Positions 1 to 12,100 of a stretch of 64,000 bases of DNA are shown here, piece by piece. A program made the translations under genes and the position numbers. The stretch is from NCBI GenBank assembly GCA_041395105.1, contig JAWLBB010000009.1, forward strand, positions 96,821 through 160,820. Direction: 5' to 3'. The stretch is from Opitutaceae bacterium (GTDB lineage: Bacteria > Verrucomicrobiota > Verrucomicrobiia > Opitutales > Opitutaceae). How positions within the stretch are numbered: position 1 is the first letter of the stretch; every line of letters starts with the position of its first letter. The notes beneath the pieces were generated by a model that saw nothing but the letters and a program-made list of their open reading frames with translations, did not search any database and was not told where the DNA came from.

Positions 1-694
1 AGGAATCGTTGTTGTAGACAATCGAGGCATTGTTCGGCGGGGCCTCGAAGTAGCTGCCGTAGGGGTCCGTCTTGAGCAGGATGGTATCCTTCTGGGTCAG
101 CAGCTCGTATTTGTAGAGCTGGCCCTCGTCGAGTCCGGGAACGAAGAGTTCCCAGACACCGGACCGGTCGAGCGCCCGCATGGGGTGGTAGCGGCCGTCC
201 CAGTGGTTGAAGTTGCCGACGACTGAGACCCGTTTGGCATTGGGCGCCCAGACGGCGAAGGAAACCCCGGGGACTCCGTCCACCGTGCGAAGATGGGCTC
301 CCAGCTTGGTGTAGACCCGGTGTTCATTGCCCTCGTTGAAGAGATAAAGGTCCTGGTCTCCGAGGGTGGGTGGAAATCCATACGGATCGAAAAACTGGCG
401 GATTTCCCTCGAATAGGTCTCGATCCGCAACCGATAGGGAAACGGCTCGGTCCTTCCGGAGATAAACACCTCATAGAAACCTTCCGGACAGAGCCGCTTC
501 ATCGGGAACGTCTTTCGGGCCTTTGCTGTCAGGTCGACGACTTCGCAGGATTCGGCATTCTGGAGGAAGGCCCGGACGACCAGCCCCGGCTTCCCCTTGA
601 CCGTGCACGGGTGCATGCCGAGAAAGTCGTGCGGCCGGGCATTGTTCGCCTTGAGGAAGGACTGGAGTTCCGTTTTTGAAATGATGGAGGCCAT
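1..694 (-). CDS. glgB: 1,4-alpha-glucan branching enzyme, N-terminal part (runs off window)
   Basis: The open frame reads leftward from an ATG at 694 to the window edge, giving about 231 residues. It begins MASIISKTELQSFLKANN and continues with RPHDFLGMHP, the usual opening of GlgB N1 domains. A CBM48-type segment follows, with FAVWAPNAKRVSVVGNFNHW and then KYELLTQKD and LKTDPYGSYFE near the edge. GlgB transfers alpha-1,4 glucan segments to alpha-1,6 branch points during glycogen synthesis. The catalytic GH13 barrel lies outside the window, so the active site cannot be checked. No clear Shine-Dalgarno precedes the ATG. The gene lies 121 bp downstream of a LuxR-type regulator on the same strand, so co-transcription is possible but unproven. 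Confidence 0.93.
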   Translation of the reverse strand, partial: MASIISKTELQSFLKANNARPHDFLGMHPCTVKGKPGLVVRAFLQNAESCEVVDLTAKARKTFPMKRLCPEGFYEVFISGRTEPFPYRLRIETYSREIRQFFDPYGFPPTLGDQDLYLFNEGNEHRVYTKLGAHLRTVDGVPGVSFAVWAPNAKRVSVVGNFNHWDGRYHPMRALDRSGVWELFVPGLDEGQLYKYELLTQKDTILLKTDPYGSYFEAPPNNASIVYNNDS

Positions 695-815
695 GTTATT
701 AGGGTCGGGCAAGGAATCCCTGACACACCAAGGTCTAGCGGGGCACTTCCGGCGGGTCTAGCCCGAATGTGTCCAGCGGCTGCTCACCTCCGCGACGACC
801 GTGAATCCGGAGTCG

Positions 816-1904
816 TCACCCGACCCTCGGAATGATCGTGTCCTGGCCGATCAATTCCCTGGCCCGGGCAAGGGCGGCAACGCGATTCTCGGCATGGAGC
901 CTGTTCATCAGATTCTGAACGTGCTTCTGGACCGTCCGGCTGCTTGAGCCGAGGATGGCTGCGATTTCCTTATCGGATTTCCCTTCAGCAACCCATCCCA
1001 GAACCTCGATTTCCTTGCGAGTCAGACCATGTTTGCGCAGAAGCGATGTCGCATCGGAACCTCGCTCCTGGATCAGGATCGCCCAGCCCTCGACGAGGCG
1101 GGCGGGTCGCAGAATCAGAGGCTCTGTCTTGCCCGGACCAGCCAATTCCAAGGGCGTATACCCGGATTGACCCCGAACGGCGGCCTTATCCAGATGATCG
1201 CGGACCTGAACCGGAAGGCGATGAGCAGAGAATTCAGTACCGATAAATGCATCGAGAAGGGAATATGCCTGGTGGTTTATGGTCCGGATAAATCCGTCGT
1301 CACCTGCGATGACCACGCCACAGTCGGTCGGGCCCGTAAACGACGTCGCGGTCCGGGCCAACGATTCCGCCCGAACGATGGAGGCCCGGTAGTGAACCGC
1401 CAGTTGCGGCTGGAGAACGGTCAGGATCTGTCGATCGCGTTCACTGAAGTCCCTGTCCTGTCGCGACAGGACAAAACTGCAATTGATGTTTCGCGGCGAC
1501 GGGAGCATGAAGGTCATCATCCCATGGGTATAGCCACGGTAACATTCGTTGTAGAGCGGAGTCCTTTCGAAGTTGGACCGGCTCATGAAGTCGGTGAACT
1601 GCAGGGGTGGTCCTTTCCCTGTCTTCTTCGAATACGCGAGCATCGGATGATCATCGACATACCGCGGCAGCAGAGCCCGGCGGCTTTTCGGCATGAGGAA
1701 ACCACGATAAGCAAAGTAGGAACCACGTCCGGAGCGGTGGTCGATCAATCCCAGGTTGATCGTATCTGCGGGTACCAGGCGCAGGATGATTTCCATCATG
1801 GCACGAGCCAGGGAATCAAAGGTGGCTCCTTCGGCATCCAATGCCGCCAATTCACCCAAGCCGGTGACGACCCCGCGAAGGTCCGCTGCCCGAATATCAC
1901 GCAT
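816..1904 (-). CDS. LuxR-type transcriptional regulator with GAF-like sensor region
   Basis: The protein has 362 residues. The last 70 or so form a LuxR/GerE helix-turn-helix with LTRKEIEVLGWVAEGKSDKEIA, then SSSRTVQKHVQNLMNRL and ENRVAALARARE. The first 190 or so look like a GAF-like sensor with VPADTINLGLIDHR and, later, FSERDRQILTVLQPQL, an arrangement common in GAF-LuxR regulators. No receiver domain with a phosphoacceptor Asp is evident, so the input is probably a ligand or protein. The gene is downstream of giant protein A and upstream of glgB on the same strand. It shares its architecture with the regulator at 13010-14008, which suggests paralogues serving this locus. Its target and ligand are unknown. 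Confidence 0.85.
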   Translation of the reverse strand: MRDIRAADLRGVVTGLGELAALDAEGATFDSLARAMMEIILRLVPADTINLGLIDHRSGRGSYFAYRGFLMPKSRRALLPRYVDDHPMLAYSKKTGKGPPLQFTDFMSRSNFERTPLYNECYRGYTHGMMTFMLPSPRNINCSFVLSRQDRDFSERDRQILTVLQPQLAVHYRASIVRAESLARTATSFTGPTDCGVVIAGDDGFIRTINHQAYSLLDAFIGTEFSAHRLPVQVRDHLDKAAVRGQSGYTPLELAGPGKTEPLILRPARLVEGWAILIQERGSDATSLLRKHGLTRKEIEVLGWVAEGKSDKEIAAILGSSSRTVQKHVQNLMNRLHAENRVAALARARELIGQDTIIPRVG

Positions 1905-2150
1905 CCCAGAAAACTGATGCGCGGATTTTCGATTAGGGCAAGCCCAGGACCCTAGTGCCGGTCCCTTATAAGACCCTCAGGGCGAAATAGGAATGGTGAG
2001 TTAAGAATGAGGAATGATGAACTCTGAGTTTCTCCAAGCGCACGGCGATAGCGCCAATCCAACATACACCCCGCCATTTCTTGCAGAGCGGACCGAACGC
2101 CTATCCCGGCAACACCATCTCCCATTTGCCATCTCCCTTCTCCCATCTCC
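1905..2150. repeat. Intergenic region with degenerate short tandem repeats and inverted repeats
   Basis: No gene is visible between the regulator start and the hairpin after giant gene A. The stretch 1990-2030 is a degenerate GAATGA-like run. The stretch 2115-2150 is a degenerate CATCTCCC-like run of about 7 bp period. Just upstream of the regulator, 1944-1978 holds clustered GGACC/GGTCC and CTTATAAG inverted repeats that could be an operator. None is a recognised element. Confidence 0.5.
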
Positions 2151-2177
2151 GCGCGTCCGGGGATCGCCCGGACGCGC
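2151..2177 (-). terminator. GC-rich hairpin directly after the stop codon of giant gene A
   Basis: The arms GCGCGTCCGGG (2151-2161) and CCCGGACGCGC (2167-2177) pair perfectly over 11 bp around a 5-nt loop. The hairpin touches the TGA of the giant gene at 2178. No T-run follows on the minus strand, so this is not a classical intrinsic terminator. It could stop transcription weakly or protect the mRNA 3' end. The same hairpin follows giant gene B at 16496-16522. Confidence 0.6.
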
Positions 2178-3170
2178 TCAATCACCGACTTCATAGACTT
2201 CGACCAGGGCGACGCCTTCGGTGCCTCCGGCGCCAGAGACCTTGACCGTGTAGCTGCCCGGCTCCAGGGTGACCAGGACGGCGGCGTCCTTGCTGCCGGC
2301 ATCCAGGGCAAAAGCCCCGACCGTATCGGCGGCCGCGGCCAGTTCCGCCGCGTTGGCCGCATCGCTCCAATTGTCGTTGGTCAGTAGCGGCGTGGCCTCG
2401 CCGGCGCGGAAGAGCCGCAGGGTCGGATCCTCCAACACCCCGGTCACGTTGTAGTCGGCCAGTTTCGGGCCCACCCCGCGGATCAGGACCGTCTTGGCGC
2501 TCTCACCGCCGATGACAAAGCCGGGAATCATGATGGCCGCACCGACCCCGACTTCGCCCCGGTTGGAGATATTGACCAGCTTTGCGCCGGGATTGGCCGA
2601 GTCGTCCACATCGTAGACTTCGACCAGGGCCACACCGGTGGTCTGCCCCACCCCGGAGGCCTTGACCGTGTAGCTGCCGGGCACAAGGTCCAGCAGCGCA
2701 GCCGCGTCCTTCGAGCCGTCCTTAAGCGGGAAGGCGCCGACCTGGTTGGCCACCGTGGCAATCTCCGCCGCATTGGCCGCATCGGACCAATCGTCATTGG
2801 CCGCAACAACCGTGCCCCCTGAGACCACCCGCAGTTCCGGATCCTCGAGGAAGCCGGTGACGCTGTAGGTCTCCAGTTCCGGACCGACCGCCCGCACCAG
2901 AACCTTCTTGGTCCCGGTGCCGTTGATGACGAAGCCCGGTATCATGATGTTGGGTCCGGTCCCCACTCCGCCGCGATTGGCGATGTTCACCAGGAAAGAG
3001 ACCCCGGCGATGGTCTGGGCCTGCGCCGTCGGCGCCACCGGATTGGCAAAGCCAAGCGCATCCGTCGCGTGGACGTAGAAGGCGTAGGAGGAGCCCGGCG
3101 TGCCCTGGTAGTCGGCACTGGTTTCAGTCGTGCCTTCCTGCCACAGGGTCCACTCCCCGCCATTGACCGA
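2151..3170 (-). repeat. Near-identical 3' gene end, copy A
   Basis: This segment encodes the end of the Fn3-like domain and the tandem C-terminal module of protein A, plus the hairpin after the stop. It is almost base-for-base the same as 16496-17515 in giant gene B. In the C-terminal module itself the two proteins differ at only a couple of residues (for example Ala/Val and Asp/Glu). Similar copies sit at 36832-37751 and 47840-48759. Gene conversion or recent duplication is inferred. Confidence 0.85.
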
Positions 3171-6100
3171 GACATAGACATCGTAGTACGCCACCCCGGC
3201 CCCGCCGGCGTCTTCGCCCGTCCAACTTACCGCGAAGCTTCGCCCGGAACTCGCTGCCAGGGCGGCCACCGAGGATGTCGGGGCCTTCGAGTCGATCGTG
3301 TTGACCGTCTCATTGGTCACGATCGGGTCGTTCACATCGAAAACGATTTCGGCCGAGTTCAGGATTTCGGTTCCGTCGACCAGACCGGCCTTCGGCTCGA
3401 TCAGGAAGCTGACGTAACCTTCGCCCCGCCCCGTCTCGTCGTTGGGCGGCAGGAATCCGGCAAAGGCATCCTCCGGATAGTCGCCGGTCTCCGGATCGAA
3501 CGACTTCATCGACCACAGTGCCGTGCCGGAGTCGTCATCGAAGAGGAAACTGACCTGTACCGGGTAGGGATCGCTCTCCACTTCGGCCGTCCCTTCGTAC
3601 TGGCTCAACCCGGACGGAATCTCGACTACCGTGCCGTTGAAACCGATCTCGAGGAGTTCGAGCGTCGACCAGTCCAGGTCCATGTCGAGAATATCGGTGA
3701 TCGTCACCAGCTGGGCCGCGGCTGTCGCCGTGGAAACATTCTCGAACCGTATCGTGAAAACGATGACCGAGTCAGGCGCAATATAACCCCCGGCGCCCAC
3801 TCCTATCGTGGACTTGTCATTGGGATCGATCGCCTCGACGCCATTCGTCGATCCGGGAGGACGGTTCTTCGGCCCCGGAGGCGGAGGAGGTGGTGGACAG
3901 CGGTTCCCTCGCTTTTTGCAGCAGTCTTCGGGGGGAACGCAGCAGTTTCTGAAACAGCCGACAATCAATGAACCGATCGTGTTGTAGACCGCATCGCGCT
4001 GGGCGAGCATGTTCTCGTAGTTGTCCTTTGCGCGTTGGACCTGGCCGATTGCGCCGGCGGCTGACTTGGCGACTTCGGCCGCAGCCAACACCGGTTTCAG
4101 GACGTCGGTGATCGGCCCAAGCTTGTCGAGGACTTTCCCGAGACCGAACTTGGCGAGCTTTGGATTGTCATTAAGCGCGCCAAGTAGGTTTACGGCGGAG
4201 GTGGTTGCTCCAAGAACTCCGCTGACGTTGCTGACGAAGTCGTTCAGATTGGTTGTGAAGGTCAGGAACCCGCCTTTGGTGCTGAAGGTCGAGGGATTCG
4301 TGATCGCATCCCAGATTCCGTTGACATTGCCGGCAGGCCCCCCAATTCCGACGGCCGATTGCGCGGCGCCTGCAATGGAGCCGCGGTTGTCGAACAGGGC
4401 CATGGCAAGGTTCTTTGCCCGATTGACGCCCTCGATTGCCTCCAAGAGCTCATTCAGACTCAACTGATCCAGGTTCTTGCCTGCGCGGACCGCAGTCTCG
4501 AGTTTGGACAAGAACTCGGCGGCCTCTTTGACGTCCGCAATGGCCTCGGGTGCCTTGTAGGAACTCGCGAGGAGCGAGCCGGCCAGTTCCCCGAGACGGA
4601 CTCCAAAGATCCCCACATCGGCCGCGACCTGGTCCCAGCCTGAAATCCATTGGTTGTTCCAGTCGTTCCAGTAGACATCGGCCGCCCGTTGAAGACGCTG
4701 CACCTTTTCCCATGCGGCGATCGCTTCCGGACAGGGACAGACATCGTTGTAGGTGTTCGGCACCTCGCTGAGTGGGCTCTGCCGCTCCGGTGGTTCCCCC
4801 ATTTCCGCTCGGATCCACCCCAGCATAGTGCCAATGACGGATGACTGGCTGAACGCACCCGCCGGTCGTGCGAAACCCTCGTAGGCTACCGGTCGACTAT
4901 CCCCGGAGTTCGGCTCGTTCTCCAGCCGGTAATACCATCCGCCCACCCAATCCGCGGCAAGTGGAAGGTCGACCACGCCATTGACTGCCGTCGTGGATAC
5001 CGGCGGCACGAGATAATGGTGCATTTGTCCGTCGATCGAATAGCTTCCCGGGTCGGGGCGCGGCAGTCGATACCCGCCGTCCGAATCAATCGAAGACACG
5101 GCCAGCAATCTTCCCTCTGCATCCCGCAATTCTACCGAACCCGACAGGGGCCGCGAACCGTCGGCAGTCGAGACCACGCCCTCGAAACCGACGGTATCCA
5201 CAACAAGCGTCACATCGAGGTCCGTTGACGTGCCTGAGGAGACCGTCACATCGGCAACGATCTTCGGGGAGATCAGGGTCTCGAGCCCGTCAAAGAGGGT
5301 CGCGCCATAAACCAACGTATAGGTCCCTGGTGGAAGGAAATCGACGGAATACTCCCCATCGTTGTCAGTGAAGAATTGCCTCGGCGGCTCTTCGCTGCCA
5401 TCCCTATAAGCGGCAACCTCGATCAACGCAAGGCCCGTATCGAGGGGATCAGCGACCCGTCCTGACACCGACCCGGACGTGGCCACCCTCAATTCCAGGT
5501 CGATCGGTTCGGACTCCACGTCAATTGGAACAGGTTCGCTCGATTTGTCCGGCAGGAGGGCATCAAGCCAGTAGCGTGCGGGTGCCAGGCCATTCACAAT
5601 CACGGTTCCGTTCGCATCCAGAGCCAACAACTGCTCGAATCCCGATTCTGGCCGCGATACCCTGAGGAGGGCTCCCGGTGCCGGATCCTCGCTGGCATCA
5701 TCGACTACCCGGATCGTCGCATCGACTGAGCCCGGAGCAATTGTGTCGATCACGGCCGTTTCGTTGGCAGACACCGTGATTGATGCGATTGAAGGAAACG
5801 ACAGAGTCGAGTGTGCGAAATCGATCGAGTAGTCGCCGGTCGCAAGGTAGTCGAAGGCATAGGAGCCCGGGTTGGCGACAGCCTGTTCGAGTACAACCGC
5901 ACCCGATCTCTTCACCTTCATAACCACCGGCTCGTCGAGGTCTCCTGGAAAGTCGAGATCGCCCCGGAGTGCTCCGCGATCGATGGAAAAATCAACGGAA
6001 TCCGGTTGTTGACCGTCGACGACGGTGAACTGACTGGCCTGGGATCCGTCATAAAGGCTGATCGTGTAAGCTCCCGGTTCGAGACGTCCGAACCGATAGG

Positions 6101-9100
6101 CACCAGATTCGTCGGTCACCGCAAAGGTGACGGAGTCGTCGGGACGCACGAGACGCAAACCGACGGCATCGGCAGCCCCGCCGTCGCCCGAAGCATCCAC
6201 CTGCCCGGCCAGAACCTCCGACTCCACCAGATTGATCTCGAGCGAGACCGGAACCGCCGGATCCGTCACCGTCACCATGCCGCTGGCGAGCTCAAAGGCC
6301 GGATCGTCTGCTGTAACGGTCCAGTCACCCACGAATGCGTTGAAAAAGGTGAAACGGCCTTCGGAATCCGATACCTGCCCAAGGAGCGGCTCGTCTCCTG
6401 AGACGGCCGAAACAGGCACCCCGGGCACACCCTCGCCACTTGACAGGACGCGGCCATTGATCGTGCCGGCGACCGCAAGCATGATGGGATCAAGCGCCGT
6501 GACGGTTCCGCTCTCGACCGCAACACCGCCCAATTCGACGCGCTTGTACCCTTCGGTTGCCACGATGACCGAAAACGTGCCTGTCCCCAATCCCGAAACA
6601 GAAAAGTCTCCAGATTCCCCGGTCAGGCTGGCCGCACTGGAATCTGCCCCAATCGCGATTACGGTGGCTCCAGCCAGCGGGTTGTCTTCCGCATCCCAAA
6701 CCTCACCGGCGATCGATCCTCCGGCACCAAGCGAAAATTCCGGCCCAGGCGTGTAAACGGCCTCGCTGACGGATACGGACACCGGCCCATCGGCCACCAA
6801 ACCAGGCCCACCGGCCCGCAGTTCATAGCGACCATCCGGCAGCCCGCCGAAGCGGTATCGTCCCAACTCGGAAACTTTTACGCTGTAGGACTCGTCGCCC
6901 TCCGCTCGCTGAGCGCCAACCACGACCAGGTCTCCGCTCACGCCGACCGGCAATCGGACCGATCCTTCAAGAATACTTCCCGCACTGACGGCAATCTCCA
7001 GCCCTGCCAGCGGATCCTTTCCATCCCACTCCAGTTCAGCCGAGCCTTCGAGCACGAGGTACTCATCGACTCTGACTTCATAAGTGCCGACAGCCGGCAA
7101 CAGAAGATGGAAGCTTCCATCGCGCGCGGTGGTGGCCGCAACCCTTTCCGATGTCACCGTATGGACAAGCGAAACCGATGCCCCGGCCACCGCCTGACCT
7201 GAACCGGTATTAACCACGCGTCCCGAAAGATCGGATACAAGTTCATCGCGAACCCCGAAAACCAGGTATTGCAGAGGTTCACGAAGCGAGTCTGAGGCGA
7301 TCCCCGTCTCGCGGTGGTAGCGGCTGATGGCGTCGCCGACCATTCGGGCGTAGTCGCCTGCCGTCGAGCCGTATTCCTCGACCAGCAGCGACCAGATGTC
7401 GTCCCAGCCGTCGGGTGGATCATCCGGCCTGATGGCCGCGCCAACTTCCGACCAGTTCATTGCATCGGTTGTCGCTGTCGTGGTCGTCGTTGACTCCAGC
7501 ACGTTGCGTCCACTGACCGCCTTGAAAACGACGGCGAGGCGGCCCCGGTATCCGGGCGGCAGGATCCATGGCGTGTCTGTGTCCGAGATGGCCGCCAGGG
7601 AGAGCGCATCGTGGATGACCGCGTCCTCGTCCCGGGTCAGGCCGAGCTTGACGCCGTCAACGCCGTAAACGCCGATGACCGGCGCCATCAGGTCGGTTCC
7701 GCCCACGTTCTGGTATTCCAGCCATGCCGTGTAGAGACGGCCGGAACGAACTGCATCCGGCAGGAGAAAGCGGGTCATCAGTCGCCCGGGATTCCCGGTA
7801 CCGACCTGGAAGGCATTCTCGAGAGTGTCTTCGTTTTCACCCTGACGGACCACGACATCGAAGGCCCCGACCGAAAGGCCAGCCAAGTCGAAGGTCGCGG
7901 AGAGGCGTCCGGAGTCGAAGACCGTTCCGACCGCGTCCCGCTCGCCGCCCGAACCGTCGGAGAGGACCACTTCGGCATCGGGTCGGAGTCCGGTTCCGTC
8001 AAGGGCAAGCGTGACGGGGCCCGGCAGCGAACCCGAGGACGGGTGCACGCCGAGGAGTTCGAAGCCGACTTCGCTGACCGCGATGCTAAAGGGTAAATCC
8101 CCGTCGGGGTTCCTCTCGGCCACGCCAAGGATGTACCAGGTGTCCGCGTCCGGTCCCGAGAGGTTGATCAGCGAATCGGGCTCGCCCGGAAGACCCGATT
8201 CCGAGGCGTCGACTGGGCCGGCCAGTCGTCCCCTGTTCGCGTAGAGCCGCGTCCTCCCGCTTTCCCCTTCTGCATCGAGCACGATCAACCAGTCACTACC
8301 CCCCGACGCCCTGAACTTGAAGGCAAACCGGTCGCTTTCGACGTCAAACACGCCGGAAAGCAACTGCTCCGTCGTCAATTCGGGTATCCCGACAAAGGTG
8401 GCCTTGTCCGATGTAACCAGGTTGTTCACCCGATTGGCACCCTCGAACGGCGTGTTCGCGACGTTGACATCCACCACCCAGAGGTAACCGCCCTCGGGAA
8501 CGAAGGGGACATGGAGGGCCGTCTCTTCGGTCAGTTCCGCGCCCGTGCTGAAGGTTCCGGAAATCTCTGTGACCGACTCGCCGACGAGGATTCTTTCGGA
8601 CCCGGGGCTCGCGGCGGCCACCAGGTAGATCCGGCTCTTCCAGATTGCGCCCTCCAGTGGGATTCCGATGTTCGAAACCGTCCATTCCAAGGTCACCGCA
8701 GCGCCGGTCATCACCGATTCCGGCCCGGAAAGGTTCACCGCCTTCAAATCCACTTCCGTCGGCGCGTTCTCGTAGAACTCATAGGCACCCATATCCGGAA
8801 CGACCCCGTTCTTTGCGATGCCGGTATCGGCGGCGGACAGTTCGTCCCTGCGTTCACGGCCCCGCTTGTCCCGCTCCGGTGCAAGGTTGCCGTCGGCCGC
8901 GTCAATGGCCGGCGAACCTTCAGACAACCCCAGCCCGAAAACTGGATCACGGGTACCGAAGAGCGGATCCTCGTTCACGTTTCCGTCCGATGTGATCGTG
9001 AAGCTGAACTGGCCCAACGATCCGGTCCCGTAGACCGAAACGACATCGCCCTTGGTTGCCTCGGGATTCCAGAACAGCGTATGAGAAACCTTGATATCGG

Positions 9101-12100
9101 AGGCGGAGCCGCTGTCCTGATAGATCCCGTATTCCAGGGAATTTGCGATGATGGAGTTGCGGATGCGGAATTCTCCGGGGGCATGCTGGAAGAGTGCCAT
9201 CCGATTGTTGTCGAAGGTGCAATTGACCACGTCCACATCCGCAAAGGCAAAACGTGCAAGGCCGCGGTCTGCACCCGCGATGACCGTGTTTTCAACCCGG
9301 ATGGTGCCCTGGCGACAGGAGATCGCATCATAAAACGCGTCCGCGACCACGCTGTTCCGGATGGTTAGTATAGACTCCGCGCCGCCCGCATTGCCGATCG
9401 ACCCGTAGGTATTGCCGTCGCCGCCGTAGAGGATGTGCGTGTTGTCGACGAGGTTGACGCCGATGTTCGTTTCGATCTTGCCCCAGTCGCCAGGTGCCGG
9501 TGACGTTTCGTCGCCATCTCCGTTGGTGTCGCCCCCGATGGCGTCGTCCAGGATCGAGGTTATGACAACCGGCCGGGCCGGGGTTCCCCGCGACTCCAGG
9601 ACGGTGTTCGGGTCGAAGACGAGATCGGCGCCGTCTGCCATCTTCACGATCGCACCCGGCTCGATGAAGAGCTTGGTCCACTCGCCCACGGCGAGGTTGC
9701 CGGTCACCCGGTGGACCGCCCCGCCGACCAGATGGGTGGTGCCTTCGAGTTCACCCTGCCACGTCTGGCGGGAGTAGCGAACTGGTGAATACGCGGAGAG
9801 TTCAAGCAGGGAACCGTAGTCGAGCAGGAAGCCATTCCAGTCGTTCACTGCGGGCGCGGTCGTGTCTCCGTCGGCGTTGGTGTCGCCGCCGGCGGTATCG
9901 TCCATCCAGGAAGTGATCACAGTCGGACTGCCGGCCGTTCCCTCGGCGAGAAAGGCCCCGTCGAAGCGTAGTGAAACCAGTACCCCCGGCATGACCTTGA
10001 CCACCGCGCCCGCCTCGACTGTCACGCTCGCGCCCTTGCCGATCAACAGGTCGTCCTCGATCACGTGGACTGTGCCGGCCGCCCAGATTTCATCCCCAGA
10101 GACCTCGCCTGAGTGCCAGTTGATGTCATTGCGGATTGAATGACCGGTCACGAGTTCACGTACGACGGAACCACCGGAGCCGATGACCTGCAGCTTCAGA
10201 TCGGCCAGGCCGTTCGAAACCGCACCGAATTCCGCCGTCGAGAATCCCACGGGGTCATCGGATGTCAGGATCGTGTTGTCCGTTCCATCCTGGCGCGCGA
10301 TCAGACGAACACTCTGCCCGGACGCCAGAGCCCCGGCATACCAGCTGACTGAACGCGACCCGTGCAGGACGGTCGGAAGCTCGTCCAGCCAGAACATGTC
10401 ACCACTTTCCTCAAGGACCACGGTGCCGTCCTCGGCCTCACCCTGCCCGGCGGCTTCGATGTTCTCGGACGGCAACCCGATCGCGCTTGAGCTGTAGATC
10501 GCGACCCGTCCTCCACCGCTGTCGCCATTGGCGGCCACCGTTCCGCTTTCGGCCGCGTTCGCCTGGATCGTGCCCGTACCCGTCAGCGACGGCGTCGTGA
10601 TCCAGATCGACCCTCCGGTCGCGCCGGACTGGCTGGTGCCCTGGGCGACCCCGTCTGCCGTAATGCTGCCGTCGAGAACAATCGATTCGGACGTCGTGAT
10701 GCGAAGGGCCCCGCCACCCGCCGTGTAGCCGGTGATGCCCGCACCGCCCCCGGAGCCCGGGGTCAGCGGGCGGACCGCCGTGCCGTATACCGGTTCGGTC
10801 TGACCGGATGCGAGTCCGCCGTGACTCGCCCCGAGGTTGACCCACTGCCGCAGAAACGATCCGGGCCCCTCGAGATAACCCTGCCCGTCGGCCGAGACGG
10901 AAGCACCCTCCGGCAGGTTGAGGGTCCCTGCCATCAGGTGACTACCCTCACCCTCCCACTCGTCACGAAACGATTTCAGGAGTCCCTTGGACCGGAAGAC
11001 GATCCGTCCGCCAGCGGCCACATCGACCGCTCCGTTCACCTGCAGGGTCGCCCCCCCGAAGATTTCGAGCAGTCCTGTATCCAGAATGCTGATTGACTCG
11101 AGGGTCTCGAAAGCGTCTTCCGGGATGGCCACCCGTCCGGTCACGATGAGGTCGCCGGCTCCGTTGTCGACGTCGAGGAGAAAGACCGTTCCGTCCTCGC
11201 TCGCGTCATCGGTGCCGCCGCTCCGTGCCTCGATCGTTTTCAAGTCGTCGAAGCCGGATGCGTCCGAGTAGTAGACCGCGATGCGGCCGCCTCCGCTGTG
11301 GCGATTGGCCGTGGTCGTTCCTTTCGGGGAGGCATTGGCCTGGACGGAGCCCGATCCAGCGAGGTTTTCCGTGGTGATCCAGATCGATCCGCCGGTGGCG
11401 CCGAGGTGATTCGTCCCATCGGCCAGGCCGTTGGCCGAAAGCCGTCCGTCGACCGTGAGCGTATCCAAAACGGTCAGGTGAATGGCGCCTCCGCCATAGG
11501 TTCGCGAGGTGTATCCATACGACGACGAGCCGAGATCCGTGGGCTCAAGCAGGGATCCATAGGCAGCGGGCGGAGCAACCAACTGTGCGCTCGAGGCGCC
11601 ACTTCCTCCGTAGCTGGCGCCGTAGGTGGACACCGCCGACCCACCGGGACCAGTGCCGAGATTGTGGTAGAAGTTACTGGCATCCACCTGGTAACCCTGG
11701 CCATCGGCATGAAAGACACCGCCCTCCTCAATCGTGAGCACGGGGACGGTCACGTGAATCCCTTCACCCAGCCAGACTCCGCCGACTCTCTCAGTGTTGT
11801 TCTTGCCCTCCGCACGGACGGTGCCTCCGTCCATCACCAGGATCGACTCCGCAACCGACAGATCGATCCCACCAGGAAGTTCCAGGGATCCCCCATCCTC
11901 CACGACGATCGAGTCCAGTTCCTCGGTCTCAAAACCATCCAGATCAACCCGCCCCACCACTGTGAGGTGGCGCTTTCCGCCGGACGTCTGCTCCAGCCAG
12001 ACCGTACCATCCTCGCTCGCATCGGTGTCGCTGCCACTTGCGGAGCGAATATTCGTCAGAGACGCAAATCCCGAAGCACTGTTGTAGTAGACCGCGACAC

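Noticed and set aside
2151..2177. Classical rho-independent terminator after giant gene A
   Set aside because: The stem is strong but no T-run follows on the transcribed strand, so it is reported only as a hairpin of uncertain role.
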